Origin: Massilia niastensis DSM 21313
GTDB taxonomy: Bacteria > Pseudomonadota > Gammaproteobacteria > Burkholderiales > Burkholderiaceae_D
Assembly (NCBI RefSeq): GCF_000382345.1
Contig: NZ_KB908082.1
Coordinates: 1 to 64,000, forward strand
Direction of reading: 5' to 3'
DNA: 64,000 nt
The translations under genes and the position numbers were made by a program. Below, piece after piece: positions 17,430 through 27,980 of the stretch (position 1 is the first letter of the stretch; each line of letters starts with the position of its first letter). Below the pieces are notes generated by a model. That model was not told the origin of the DNA. It made no database searches and saw only the letters and a list, made by a program, of their open reading frames with translations.

Positions 17430-17734
17430 GAATTATCCTTCAATCAAGACAAAAAATGAGCGGGGTGCGTTTTCGTTAATATAGCGAAAATGCCAACTCG
17501 GACAAAGCGTGCATTGTCCCATAAAAACGCCATTTTCAGGCGTCGGCAATTGTGCCGCAGAGCGTCATTTCACGCCCCGACGGTTACATTGCGTTACCTT
17601 GGTGTCATCTTCCGATGACGGGACCTTCCTGTAACGCTCGACAAGCCGAAATGGTTGAATCGAACAGCCTGAGCCGTGTCGATTTTGTGCATGAACAATG
17701 CATGGGAGAAGGGGCGCCGTGGCGCTCCCGTGCT
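17430..17734. other. 305-base intergenic region
   Basis: Holds the TPR gene promoter at its left end (17478-17505). The right half, downstream of the glycoside hydrolase, shows only a weak GC hairpin at about 17705-17730 without a clear T-run. I see no gene in it. Confidence 0.6.
17478..17505 (-). promoter_or_regulatory. Sigma-70 promoter of the TPR gene
   Basis: On the minus strand TTGTCC (17500-17505) and TATATT (17478-17483) are separated by 16 bases, 48 bases before the ATG at 17429. Confidence 0.6.
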
Positions 17735-19225
17735 TCAGCCGTCGAACCCGGGCACCGGGCAACGGCCCGTCGCGTCGAGATCGCCCGCCAGCCAGCCGAC
17801 CACGGCGTCCAGCGCCGGCGCCGCGAAGCCATAGGTCATCAGCGCCGGGGCATCGAAGTCGAGCGCCTGGTACGGATTCCAGAGGGCAATGTGAAGGTCG
17901 GGCCGCCAGGTCGCGCGGGCATGCGGACCGTAGCGCCGGCGCGAGGTCGAGGCCAGCATCGTGAGGCGGCCGTCCTGCGGCAGCGCGCTCCAGTCGAAGG
18001 TCTCGGCGTCGGCGAAGGTCGCCAGTTCCACGTCGTACAGGCGACCGAGCGCGGCGGCGATCGCCGCCGCCGGCACGCCGGCTTCCGACACGCCGTCGCT
18101 GACCACGTCCTGGCGCGCCACCAGGCGCACCTTGCTGCCTTTCGGCGGGCGGACCGGCTGGCGCAGTGCGGTCAGGCCGGCGCGCCAGGCGCGCGCCATC
18201 AGGACGCGGTCGGCGCTGTCGGTATCTGCGGCGTAGGCCGCTCCGCCCGCCGGGTGCGACCGGGCCAGCGCGGACAGCCGCGCCAGGCGCGCCTCGACTT
18301 CGGGCAGCGGCAGCACCCCGCTTTCGATCGCGGCGGCGATCGCGTGCAGGGTCTCGACCTGCGTCTCGCGCGCACCGATCGCCATCACCATGTCGGCGCC
18401 CGCCACCAGGGCGTTGACGGCCGCCTGGCCGGCGCCGTAGCGGTGCGCGATCGCGTGCATGTCCATGCCGTCGGTGATGATCACGCCCTGGTAGCCGAAC
18501 TGCTCGCGCAGGATGCCGGTCAGGATCGCGCGCGACATCGTGGCCGGATTGTCCGGGTCGAGGGCAGGGTAGACGATGTGGGCGGTCATCACCGCCGGCG
18601 CGCTCGGCGCGGCGATGCGGAAGGGCGCGAACTCGAAGCGTTCCAGCTCGGCCAGCGGCTTGTCCACGGTCGGCAGGTCGCGGTGCGAGTCGACGTGGGT
18701 ATCGCCATGGCCGGGGAAGTGCTTGACGCAGCAGGCCACGCCTTCCGATTCGCTGCCTTCCATCCAGGCCAGCGCGATGCGCGTGGCGGTTTCCGGATCG
18801 GCGCCGAAGGAGCGCTCGGCGATGACGGGGTTGTGCGGATTGTTGTTCAGGTCCAGCACCGGCGCGAAGTTCCAGTTGAAGCCCAGCGCACGCACGGCGC
18901 GCGCCACCGCCGCGCCGATCGCGCGCGCCAATTCAACATCGTCGGCCGCGCCCAGCGCCATCGCGCTCGGCGGCGCCGGCACCCAGGTCGAGCGCACCAC
19001 GGCGCCGCCTTCCTGGTCGAGGGCGACCAGGGCCTCGGGCCCCATGGCGTCGCGCAGCGCCCCCGTGAAGCGGGTCAGCTGCGCGGCGTCCGTCATGTTC
19101 TGGCGGAACAGGCAGGCGCCGCGCACCTTGTGGGCGCGCAGGAAGGCGTCGGTGTCCGCATCCAGCTCGGTGCCGAACAGGCGCACCATCATCAGCTGGC
19201 CGGCCAGGCTCAGGTAGTCGGTCAT
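17735..19225 (-). CDS. nagZ: GH3 beta-N-acetylglucosaminidase (NagZ-type, with C-terminal domain)
   Basis: A 496-residue family-3 glycoside hydrolase. The NagZ signature KHFPGHGDTHVDSHRDLP (K168-H169, with D175 and H177 as the acid/base dyad) and the nucleophile Asp in ITDGMDMHAI (D252) are present. No signal peptide, so cytoplasmic. Proteobacterial NagZ is usually about 340 residues; here a further domain of about 150 residues follows, as in two-domain Gram-positive NagZ. It would release GlcNAc from anhydromuropeptides or chitooligosaccharides. Last gene of the amino-sugar operon, 11 bases after the SIS gene. Confidence 0.88.
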   Translation of the reverse strand: MTDYLSLAGQLMMVRLFGTELDADTDAFLRAHKVRGACLFRQNMTDAAQLTRFTGALRDAMGPEALVALDQEGGAVVRSTWVPAPPSAMALGAADDVELARAIGAAVARAVRALGFNWNFAPVLDLNNNPHNPVIAERSFGADPETATRIALAWMEGSESEGVACCVKHFPGHGDTHVDSHRDLPTVDKPLAELERFEFAPFRIAAPSAPAVMTAHIVYPALDPDNPATMSRAILTGILREQFGYQGVIITDGMDMHAIAHRYGAGQAAVNALVAGADMVMAIGARETQVETLHAIAAAIESGVLPLPEVEARLARLSALARSHPAGGAAYAADTDSADRVLMARAWRAGLTALRQPVRPPKGSKVRLVARQDVVSDGVSEAGVPAAAIAAALGRLYDVELATFADAETFDWSALPQDGRLTMLASTSRRRYGPHARATWRPDLHIALWNPYQALDFDAPALMTYGFAAPALDAVVGWLAGDLDATGRCPVPGFDG

Positions 19226-19236
19226 GGCGCCCGCCC

Positions 19237-20259
19237 TCAGTTGGTTTTGGTGACCTTGCTCAGGTGGCGCGGACGGTCCGGATCGAGGCCGCGCGCCTTC
19301 GACAGCTTGGCCGCCATCACGTAGAAGGCCTGGATCGCCGCGATCGGGTCGAGGTCGGGAATCGCCGCCGTCGGCAGGGTCAGGTCGCGGCTCGCGATGT
19401 CGGCGGGCGCCGCCAGCAGCACGCGCGCGCCGCGCCCGCGCATCTCGTCGGCCAGCGCCACCAGGCCGGCCTGGGCCGGGCCGCGGGTCGCGAAGATCAG
19501 CAGCGGATAGCCGTCCTCGATCAGGGCCATCGGGCCGTGCTTGATCTCGGCGCCGGAGAAGGCTTCGGCCTGCAGGGCCGAGGTTTCCTTGAACTTGAGC
19601 GCCGATTCGAGGGCGACCGGGAAGCTGATGCCGCGGCCGACCACCATGATGTTGCGGGCCGGGGCCAGCACCTCGATCGCGGCCGACCAGTCGGCCTGGC
19701 AGGCTGCGCCCAGGGCGTCCGGCAGGGCGGCGATGCCGTCCTTCAGCTCGGCGTCGTTCTGCCATTCGGCGACCAGGCGCGCGCCGGCGACCAGGCTGGT
19801 GATGAAGCTCTTGGTCGCGGCCACGCTCTGTTCCTTGCCGGCGTGCAGGGGCATCGCCCATTCGGCGGTCTGGGCCAGCGGCGAGGTGACATCGTTGACC
19901 AGGGCCACCGTGGTGGCGCCGCCGTCGCGGAAGTAGCGGATCGGCTCGACCACGTCCGGGCTCTGGCCCGACTGCGAGATCGACACGGCCAGGGTGTCGC
20001 GCGTGGTCAGGGGCGACTTGTACAGCGTGATCAGCGACATCGGCAGCGAGGTCACCAGGCGGCCCATGCGCGCCATGATCAGGTAGGCCAGGTAGCTCGA
20101 CGCGTGGTCCGAGCTGCCGCGGGCGACCGTCACCGCGCTGTGGAAGTTGGTGGACCGCAGCTTGCGGCCCAGTTCCGCATAGCGCTCGGTGTCGTTCGAC
20201 AGTTGCAGGGCGACACACTCGGCGGCGGACAGCGCTTCCTGTAGCATCAGTGAGGTCAC
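19237..20259 (-). CDS. SIS-domain glucosamine-6-phosphate deaminase (NagB-II type)
   Basis: A 340-residue protein with two SIS domains (about 30-165 and 195-320). Sugar-phosphate motifs are clear: TVARGSSDHAS, SISQSGQSPDVVE, VVGRGISFPVALESALKFKET and the closing RPRHLSKVTKTN. In nag operons of this order such proteins convert GlcN-6-P to fructose-6-P and ammonia, replacing hexameric NagB; this is inferred from family and context. I chose the GTG at 20259: it overlaps the nagA stop (GTGA) and has AAGGAGA 7 bases upstream; an ATG 12 bases later lacks one. Confidence 0.88.
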   Translation of the reverse strand: MTSLMLQEALSAAECVALQLSNDTERYAELGRKLRSTNFHSAVTVARGSSDHASSYLAYLIMARMGRLVTSLPMSLITLYKSPLTTRDTLAVSISQSGQSPDVVEPIRYFRDGGATTVALVNDVTSPLAQTAEWAMPLHAGKEQSVAATKSFITSLVAGARLVAEWQNDAELKDGIAALPDALGAACQADWSAAIEVLAPARNIMVVGRGISFPVALESALKFKETSALQAEAFSGAEIKHGPMALIEDGYPLLIFATRGPAQAGLVALADEMRGRGARVLLAAPADIASRDLTLPTAAIPDLDPIAAIQAFYVMAAKLSKARGLDPDRPRHLSKVTKTN

Positions 20260-21341
20260 AGAACTTCTCCTTCGATATAAACGGCTTTGATATTCAGTTC
20301 GCGGTCGAGCACCACGAAATCGGCATGGCAGCCCGGCGCGAGGCGGCCGCGCTGGGTTTCGCCGAGGTAGTCGGCGGCATTGGTGGAGACGCGGCGGCTG
20401 GCTTCCTCGAGCGGCAGGCCGATCTTGACCAGGTTGCGCAGCGCCTGGTCCATGGTCAGGGTGGAGCCGGCCAGGGTGCCGTCGGCCAGGCGCACGCCGC
20501 CCATGCACTTGTGGACCACCTGGCGGCCCAGCATGTACTCGCCGTCCGGCATGCCGGCGGCGGCGGTCGAATCGGTCACGCAGAACAGCTTCGGGATGCA
20601 GCGCAGCGCGGTCTTGATCGCGCCCGGGTGCACGTGCAGCAGGTCGGGGATGATCTCGGCGTATTCGGCGTGCGCGAGCGCGGCGCCGACCATGCCGGGA
20701 TCGCGGTGGTGCAGGCCGGGCATGGCGTTGAACAGGTGGGTGAAGCCGGCCGCGCCGTGCTCCAGGGCCGCCACGCCGACCTCGTAGTCGCCGTTGGTGT
20801 GGCCGATCTGCACGCGGATGCCGGCATCCGCGAGCGCCCGCACCAGCTCCATGTGGCCGTCGATCTCGGGCGCCACGGTGATCAGCTTCATCGGCGCCTG
20901 GGCGTCGAAGCGCTTCACTTCGTCCAGGCGGGCTTCGCGTGCGAACGGCGGCTGGGCGCCCAGCTTGCGCGAATTGATGTACGGGCCTTCCAGGTGCACG
21001 CCCAGGATGCGCGCCTCGCCCTTGCCGCGCTCGCGGCAGGCGACGCCGATGGCGGCGAGGGCGCGCTCGATGTCCTCGACCGGCGCGGTCATGGTGGTGG
21101 CCAGCAGGCTGGTGGTGCCGTGCCTGGCGTGCAGGGCGGCGATCACGTGGGCGGCGTCGCCGCCTTCCATCATGTCGCGCCCGCCGCCGCCGTGCACGTG
21201 CACGTCGATGAAGCCGGGCAGGATGTAGTCGTCGCCATTGGCGCCTGGATCGACCGGGACGCCGTCGATGGCGTCGATCCGGGCGCCGAAGCGCAGCGCG
21301 CCGTGGACCCAGCCGCCGGGCGTCAGGATGTTGCCATTCAT
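20256..21341 (-). CDS. nagA: N-acetylglucosamine-6-phosphate deacetylase
   Basis: A 361-residue amidohydrolase. The metal-binding HVHGGGG is at residues 48-54, GVHLEGPYIN supplies the conserved Glu, GHTNGDYEVG and THLFNAM the later His ligands, and VTDSTAAAGMPDGEY the catalytic Asp. It removes acetate from GlcNAc-6-P. Its ATG overlaps the stop of the kinase gene by 4 bases, and its own stop overlaps the start of the SIS gene, so the three are translationally coupled. Confidence 0.96.
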   Translation of the reverse strand: MNGNILTPGGWVHGALRFGARIDAIDGVPVDPGANGDDYILPGFIDVHVHGGGGRDMMEGGDAAHVIAALHARHGTTSLLATTMTAPVEDIERALAAIGVACRERGKGEARILGVHLEGPYINSRKLGAQPPFAREARLDEVKRFDAQAPMKLITVAPEIDGHMELVRALADAGIRVQIGHTNGDYEVGVAALEHGAAGFTHLFNAMPGLHHRDPGMVGAALAHAEYAEIIPDLLHVHPGAIKTALRCIPKLFCVTDSTAAAGMPDGEYMLGRQVVHKCMGGVRLADGTLAGSTLTMDQALRNLVKIGLPLEEASRRVSTNAADYLGETQRGRLAPGCHADFVVLDRELNIKAVYIEGEVL

Positions 21342-22216
21342 TGTTGAGTGTCCTTCAAGTGCAATGCGATCATGCGCAGCGCGCCGGCGGCGGAGTCGCC
21401 GTGCGGGGGGCTGCAGTGCGCCAGCGTGGCGGCCGGCAAATAGGTGCGCAGCGGTTCGCCCAGGCCGCCGCACAGCGACAGCGGCAGGGCGCCGGACGGG
21501 TCGAGGGCGCGCGCGATGCTGGCCACCTCGCGGCCGGCATGCTCGAGGATGGCGAGCGCCACCGGATCGCTCGGGCCGTGCGCCACGACGTGGCGCGCCA
21601 GGCTGGCGTAGTCGGTCTGGGTGGCCTTGCCGAGCCAGACCTGGACCGCGTCGCGGGTGCCGCCGCAGGCTTCGATCACCTCGCGTGCGAAGTCGCCGCC
21701 CTGGACGCGGCCGTCGATGACCTGTTCGATGTGGTTCAGCGCGCGCAGGCCCATCCAGGCGCCGCTGGCTTCATCCCCGGCCGGGAAGCCCCAGCCGCCC
21801 ACTTCGCGCCGGGTGCCGTCGGGCAGCAGCGCGTCGCCCACGCTGCCGGTGCCGATCGCGACGATCGCGCCCGGACGGCCCTGGTGCGCGCCCATCAGGG
21901 TCGAGTAGCCGTCGGTCTCGAGCACCAGGGCCGCATAGCCGGGATTGGCGGCGCGAAAATTCGCGGCCCAGTCCTTGTTGTGCACCCCCGCCAGGCCGAG
22001 GCCGATGGCGCAGGATGGCAGGGGAATGCCGTCGATGCCGATCGCCGCGAAGGCCTGGGCGACCGCGGCGTTCACCGCGTTCCAGGCGTTGGCGATGCCG
22101 TGGCGCAGGCCCGAGGGGCCGCTGGCGCCCTGGGCCAGTTCGCTGCCGTCGGCGCGGGCCAGGCGCACGCGCGTGCCGGTGCCGCCGCCATCGACGCCGA
22201 TGAGATAGTCGATCAT
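21338..22216 (-). CDS. N-acetylglucosamine kinase, BadF/BadG family
   Basis: A 292-residue ASKHA-fold kinase. The phosphate-1 loop is YLIGVDGGGTGTRVRLA (residues 4-20), followed by GTGSVG (phosphate-2) at about 121-126 and the adenosine-binding CGGLGEPL near 250. First gene of the operon, so it would phosphorylate free GlcNAc, probably the product of the GH3 enzyme or of uptake. The alternative, a glucosamine kinase, cannot be excluded. No clear SD, but an excellent promoter sits upstream. Confidence 0.88.
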   Translation of the reverse strand: MIDYLIGVDGGGTGTRVRLARADGSELAQGASGPSGLRHGIANAWNAVNAAVAQAFAAIGIDGIPLPSCAIGLGLAGVHNKDWAANFRAANPGYAALVLETDGYSTLMGAHQGRPGAIVAIGTGSVGDALLPDGTRREVGGWGFPAGDEASGAWMGLRALNHIEQVIDGRVQGGDFAREVIEACGGTRDAVQVWLGKATQTDYASLARHVVAHGPSDPVALAILEHAGREVASIARALDPSGALPLSLCGGLGEPLRTYLPAATLAHCSPPHGDSAAGALRMIALHLKDTQQ

Positions 22217-22246
22217 GGTAAATATGAAGAGCCGGGGAGTCAGCGC

Positions 22247-22275
22247 ACTATAGGCAGGGCCCCCATGCTTGTCAA
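22247..22275 (-). promoter_or_regulatory. Sigma-70 promoter of the amino-sugar operon
   Basis: On the minus strand a perfect TTGACA (22270-22275) and TATAGT (22247-22252) are 17 bases apart, 30 bases before the kinase ATG. Near-consensus strength implies that the operon depends on repression. Confidence 0.85.
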
Positions 22276-22389
22276 CAGGTATTTAAGTGGTATGCAAAAT
22301 TCCCGCACCGGCATACCTCGATAGCCCTTGGTTATGGGGTCAAGTGCTTGATTTGGAAGGAAAAATAATTGGTATTGTCGTTGGTATTG
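22276..22389. promoter_or_regulatory. Repeated ATACC half-sites, probable operator cluster
   Basis: Upstream of the -35 box lie an inverted pair GGTATGC (22289-22295) / GCATACC (22311-22317), a further GGTAT at 22278-22282 spaced 11 bases from it, and a perfect direct repeat TTGGTATTG at 22369-22377 and 22381-22389, 12 bases apart. GntR/HutC-class amino-sugar regulators bind TGGT-A-T-containing half-sites, so this is probably the operator. The regulator is not proven; the GntR gene at 11696 is one candidate. Confidence 0.5.
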
Positions 22390-22485
22390 CCAGGGCGGGG
22401 AGCCCCATTACCCGGGAGCTCAGCGCCAGCCAGGGGCGGGTCCCGGAAAATGGGTTCGCCATGACACAGCCCGAGGGAGGACAGC

Positions 22486-22722
22486 ATGGAACACGCACCA
22501 ACGATCGCCCGCCAATAGCCATGATCGCGGGGGCGCAGCACACTTTCCGGGCGCCGCTTGGAACTGGCCGACACGCCGGATGGGCACAACGATGTGCCGC
22601 GCTTTTCCTGGACCCTGCCCGGGCCGGGCGGGGCGGTGGCGGCGCGGGGCGCCGATGCCGCGGTGCTGGACGGTGACGGCCGCCCGGCCAGCGTCACGGG
22701 ATTCCTCGACGGCGCTGCCTGA
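22486..22722 (+). pseudogene. Remnant of a SnoaL-like (NTF2-fold) gene
   Basis: A good ribosome-binding site (GGGAGG, 22475-22480) and ATG at 22486 open MEHAPTIARQ, a typical head for SnoaL-like proteins, but a TAG stops it at once (22516) and a TGA follows (22522). In the same frame, 22525-22722 then reads as the tail of such a protein: LSGRRLELADTPDG, then DAAVLDGDGRPASVTGFLDG. The middle 60-80 residues are missing. This looks like a gene destroyed by an internal deletion. The family assignment comes from these short matches only. Confidence 0.6.
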
Positions 22723-22790
22723 GGCGGCAGGGCGCGGGAACCCGGATCCAGGCCCGGGCGGCGATGCGGGACGGGTGATCCCGCGGCCGG

Positions 22791-24140
22791 TTACTGGGCC
22801 GAGTGGCGGCTGCCGCTGCGGTCGACCACCAGCAGCTGGGCCTCGCCCTGGCCGTGGCGGCGCTCGCGGCCGGCGACGTGGACCGCCGCGGTGCCCGGGC
22901 CGCGCACCGCGATGTCGGCGCGGCCGGCCGTCAGCCGGCGGCCTTCCAGGCTGCCCGAACCGCTCATCTGGGCCCGCACCAGGTCGACCCTGCCGTCGAT
23001 ATGGGCGCCGCCCGGACCGCTCATCTTCAGCAGCAGGCGCTTGCCCGCCATGCTCGCCTTCAGGTCGCCCGAGCCATGCAGGTCGGCGTCGAGCGTGTCG
23101 GAGACCTGGGCCAGCTCCACCGTGCCCGGCCCGCGGTTCTTGATGGTGGCCTTGCGCACCGCGAGTTCATCGCCATCGAGGTCGCCGGAGCCGCTCAGCT
23201 CCGCATTCAGCTCGGCCACCGTGCCGGCCAGCGTCGCATTGCCCGGGCCGCCGAGGCGCAGCACGGCGCTCCTGGCCTGCAGGCCGCTGGCATCGAGTTC
23301 GCCCGAGCCGCTGATCTCGGCGTCGAGCTTGCGGATCGAGCCGGCCACGCAGGCATTGCCCGGGCCGCGCTGGACGGTGCTGACGCTTTCCGCCGCCAGC
23401 GAGCAGGCGATCAGGTCGCCCGAGCCGCTGATCTCGGCGCGCAGTTCGCGGCTGGTTCCGCTCAGCCGCATGCTGCCGGGACCGCTCATGCGCGCCTGCA
23501 GGCGCGCCAGGCGCAGGTCGTCCGCTTCCAGGTCGCCCGAGCCGCTGACCGTGGCCAGCAGTTCGTTGCCGACGCCGGACAGGCGCACGTCGCCCGGACC
23601 CGACATGGTCAGCTCGACGTTGGCCGCCTTCACGCGGTGCAGGTCGGCGTCGCCGCTGCCGCTGACACGCAGCGCCAGTTCGCGCACCGCGCCCGACGCC
23701 TGCAGGTCGCCCGGACCGTCGACGCTGACGCTGAGGCGGTCGCCGCCAACGTGGTCGAGCTCGACGTCGCCGCTGCCCGACATCTTCAGGCTGCGCAGCT
23801 GCTGGGCGGTGATGCTGATGGTGACGGTGTCGCGGCGCTTGCCGAAGCCGAAATGGAAACCGTTGCGCTCGACCGGCCGCACCACCAGCGTATCGCCCCG
23901 CACCACGGTCTCGATCTCGTCGAGCTGCTGGCGCTCGCCGGACAGCTCGATCCCCGGGCGGCCCTGCGCGCGCACGACGACGCGGTAGGGGCCGGACAGC
24001 TCGATGGCGCTGAACGCCCCGATGCTGCGCTGCTCGGCGACGACGACGGCGGATGCCGGTTCGGCCTGGCTGGCCTGGGCCGCGAGGAGGCCGGCGCCGA
24101 TGGCGGCGGCCAGGAGGGTGTGCTTGATGACGGTCTTCAT
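22791..24140 (-). CDS. DUF2807 (GIN domain) secreted protein with 16 regular beta-helix turns
   Basis: A 449-residue exported protein: signal peptide about 1-26 (ending SQA), a first DUF2807 segment (IGAFSAIELSGPYRVVV), then from residue about 122 sixteen turns that alternate strictly between GSG (8 times) and GPG (8 times), spaced 20 and 19 residues. Examples are MSGSGDVELD and VDGPGDLQAS. DUF2807 proteins form right-handed beta-helices and usually have about 200-250 residues, so this is roughly double. Function unknown; envelope location likely. The ATG at 24140 starts the signal peptide. Confidence 0.85.
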   Translation of the reverse strand: MKTVIKHTLLAAAIGAGLLAAQASQAEPASAVVVAEQRSIGAFSAIELSGPYRVVVRAQGRPGIELSGERQQLDEIETVVRGDTLVVRPVERNGFHFGFGKRRDTVTISITAQQLRSLKMSGSGDVELDHVGGDRLSVSVDGPGDLQASGAVRELALRVSGSGDADLHRVKAANVELTMSGPGDVRLSGVGNELLATVSGSGDLEADDLRLARLQARMSGPGSMRLSGTSRELRAEISGSGDLIACSLAAESVSTVQRGPGNACVAGSIRKLDAEISGSGELDASGLQARSAVLRLGGPGNATLAGTVAELNAELSGSGDLDGDELAVRKATIKNRGPGTVELAQVSDTLDADLHGSGDLKASMAGKRLLLKMSGPGGAHIDGRVDLVRAQMSGSGSLEGRRLTAGRADIAVRGPGTAAVHVAGRERRHGQGEAQLLVVDRSGSRHSAQ

Positions 24141-24388
24141 GTGGTTCTGGTCGTTGGGAGCGATCGGAGACTGGACGATAGGGCAAAACGCGGCGCTGCG
24201 TGGACGAGAGGCGACGGAACCGCGATTTCGTGGTGCGAAATGCACAACAGGGCGATGGACGGCGCGGCTCCCGGCCCGCTGCTTCGGCCCGTCCATATTA
24301 GCAGGGAGCGCCAGTCGATTCAGTCGTGCAATTGTCACGAGAGGGCAAAGGTGTGGCGCTGGCGTCATGTTGTTTTTTGAACTAGTCT

Positions 24389-27382
<2,994 letters not shown>

Positions 27383-27455
27383 GGTTGTTGCCACAGGGAA
27401 GGTGGCCCGGGCGCGTGGGCGATGTCATAATGGGGGATTGTCGAAGGAGAAGCTT

Positions 27456-27974
27456 GTGATCCGCCACCAGGAAGCGCGCACGCGCGCGGCCCGACGCCCA
27501 GCAGTCACCCTGAGCTTGCCTTGGGCCCTTGCGGCCGGCCTGGCGCTGGCCTGCGCCCAGGGCCGGGCGGCGCCGTCCACCTTCGGTCCCGTCATCGGCA
27601 GCGCGCTGCTGTGCCGCAGCGGGCTCGACAACGCGTATTTCCACGAATACCTGAGCAAGTCCTTCGGCCCCCCGTACAAGCGCGAAGGCGGGGCCTGGTG
27701 GTTCCGCGTCGACGCCACCCTGTGGGGCGCGCAGGTACGGGAAGTGATGGTCAGCGACGACAGCAGCGACCTGGTGTTCGTGGCGGCCCTCACCGACAGC
27801 ACGCCCGAGGAGCTGGAAAAATCGGTGCGCGAAGCTGCCGGCACCGCCTTCAAGGCGGTCGACGCCTCGCCCCATCCGCTGCGCAGGTCGAATCCCGGCA
27901 GTACGATTGCGTACGCCAATGACAAAAGCAAAATATACTGCGCAAAGTTCAAATCGCAGCCGGCAGGACGCTAG
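27456..27974 (+). CDS. Exported protein of unknown function upstream of exeA
   Basis: A 172-residue protein I do not recognise. I chose GTG at 27456 because AAGGAGA lies 6 bases upstream. The head (RTRAARRPAVTLSLPWALAAGLALACAQGRAA) is a signal peptide with a long basic n-region. The mature part has two cysteines (SALLCRS near 48 and KIYCAKF near 163), which could form a disulfide, and an FHEYLSKSFGPPYKREGGAWWFRVD block. The exeA gene starts 6 bases after its stop, so it is probably co-transcribed with exeA-gspB. Confidence 0.7.
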   Translation: MIRHQEARTRAARRPAVTLSLPWALAAGLALACAQGRAAPSTFGPVIGSALLCRSGLDNAYFHEYLSKSFGPPYKREGGAWWFRVDATLWGAQVREVMVSDDSSDLVFVAALTDSTPEELEKSVREAAGTAFKAVDASPHPLRRSNPGSTIAYANDKSKIYCAKFKSQPAGR

Positions 27975-27980
27975 CCACGC

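Noticed and set aside
22580..23143. 187-codon plus-strand frame upstream of the DUF2807 gene
   Set aside because: It is Arg/Pro/Gly-rich, overlaps the SnoaL remnant in another frame and the 3' end of the DUF2807 gene, and has no domain.
22791..24140. CRISPR-like regular spacing
   Set aside because: The periodicity of about 59 bases is that of protein repeats (GSG/GPG codons) in an intact reading frame; nucleotide units are not identical.
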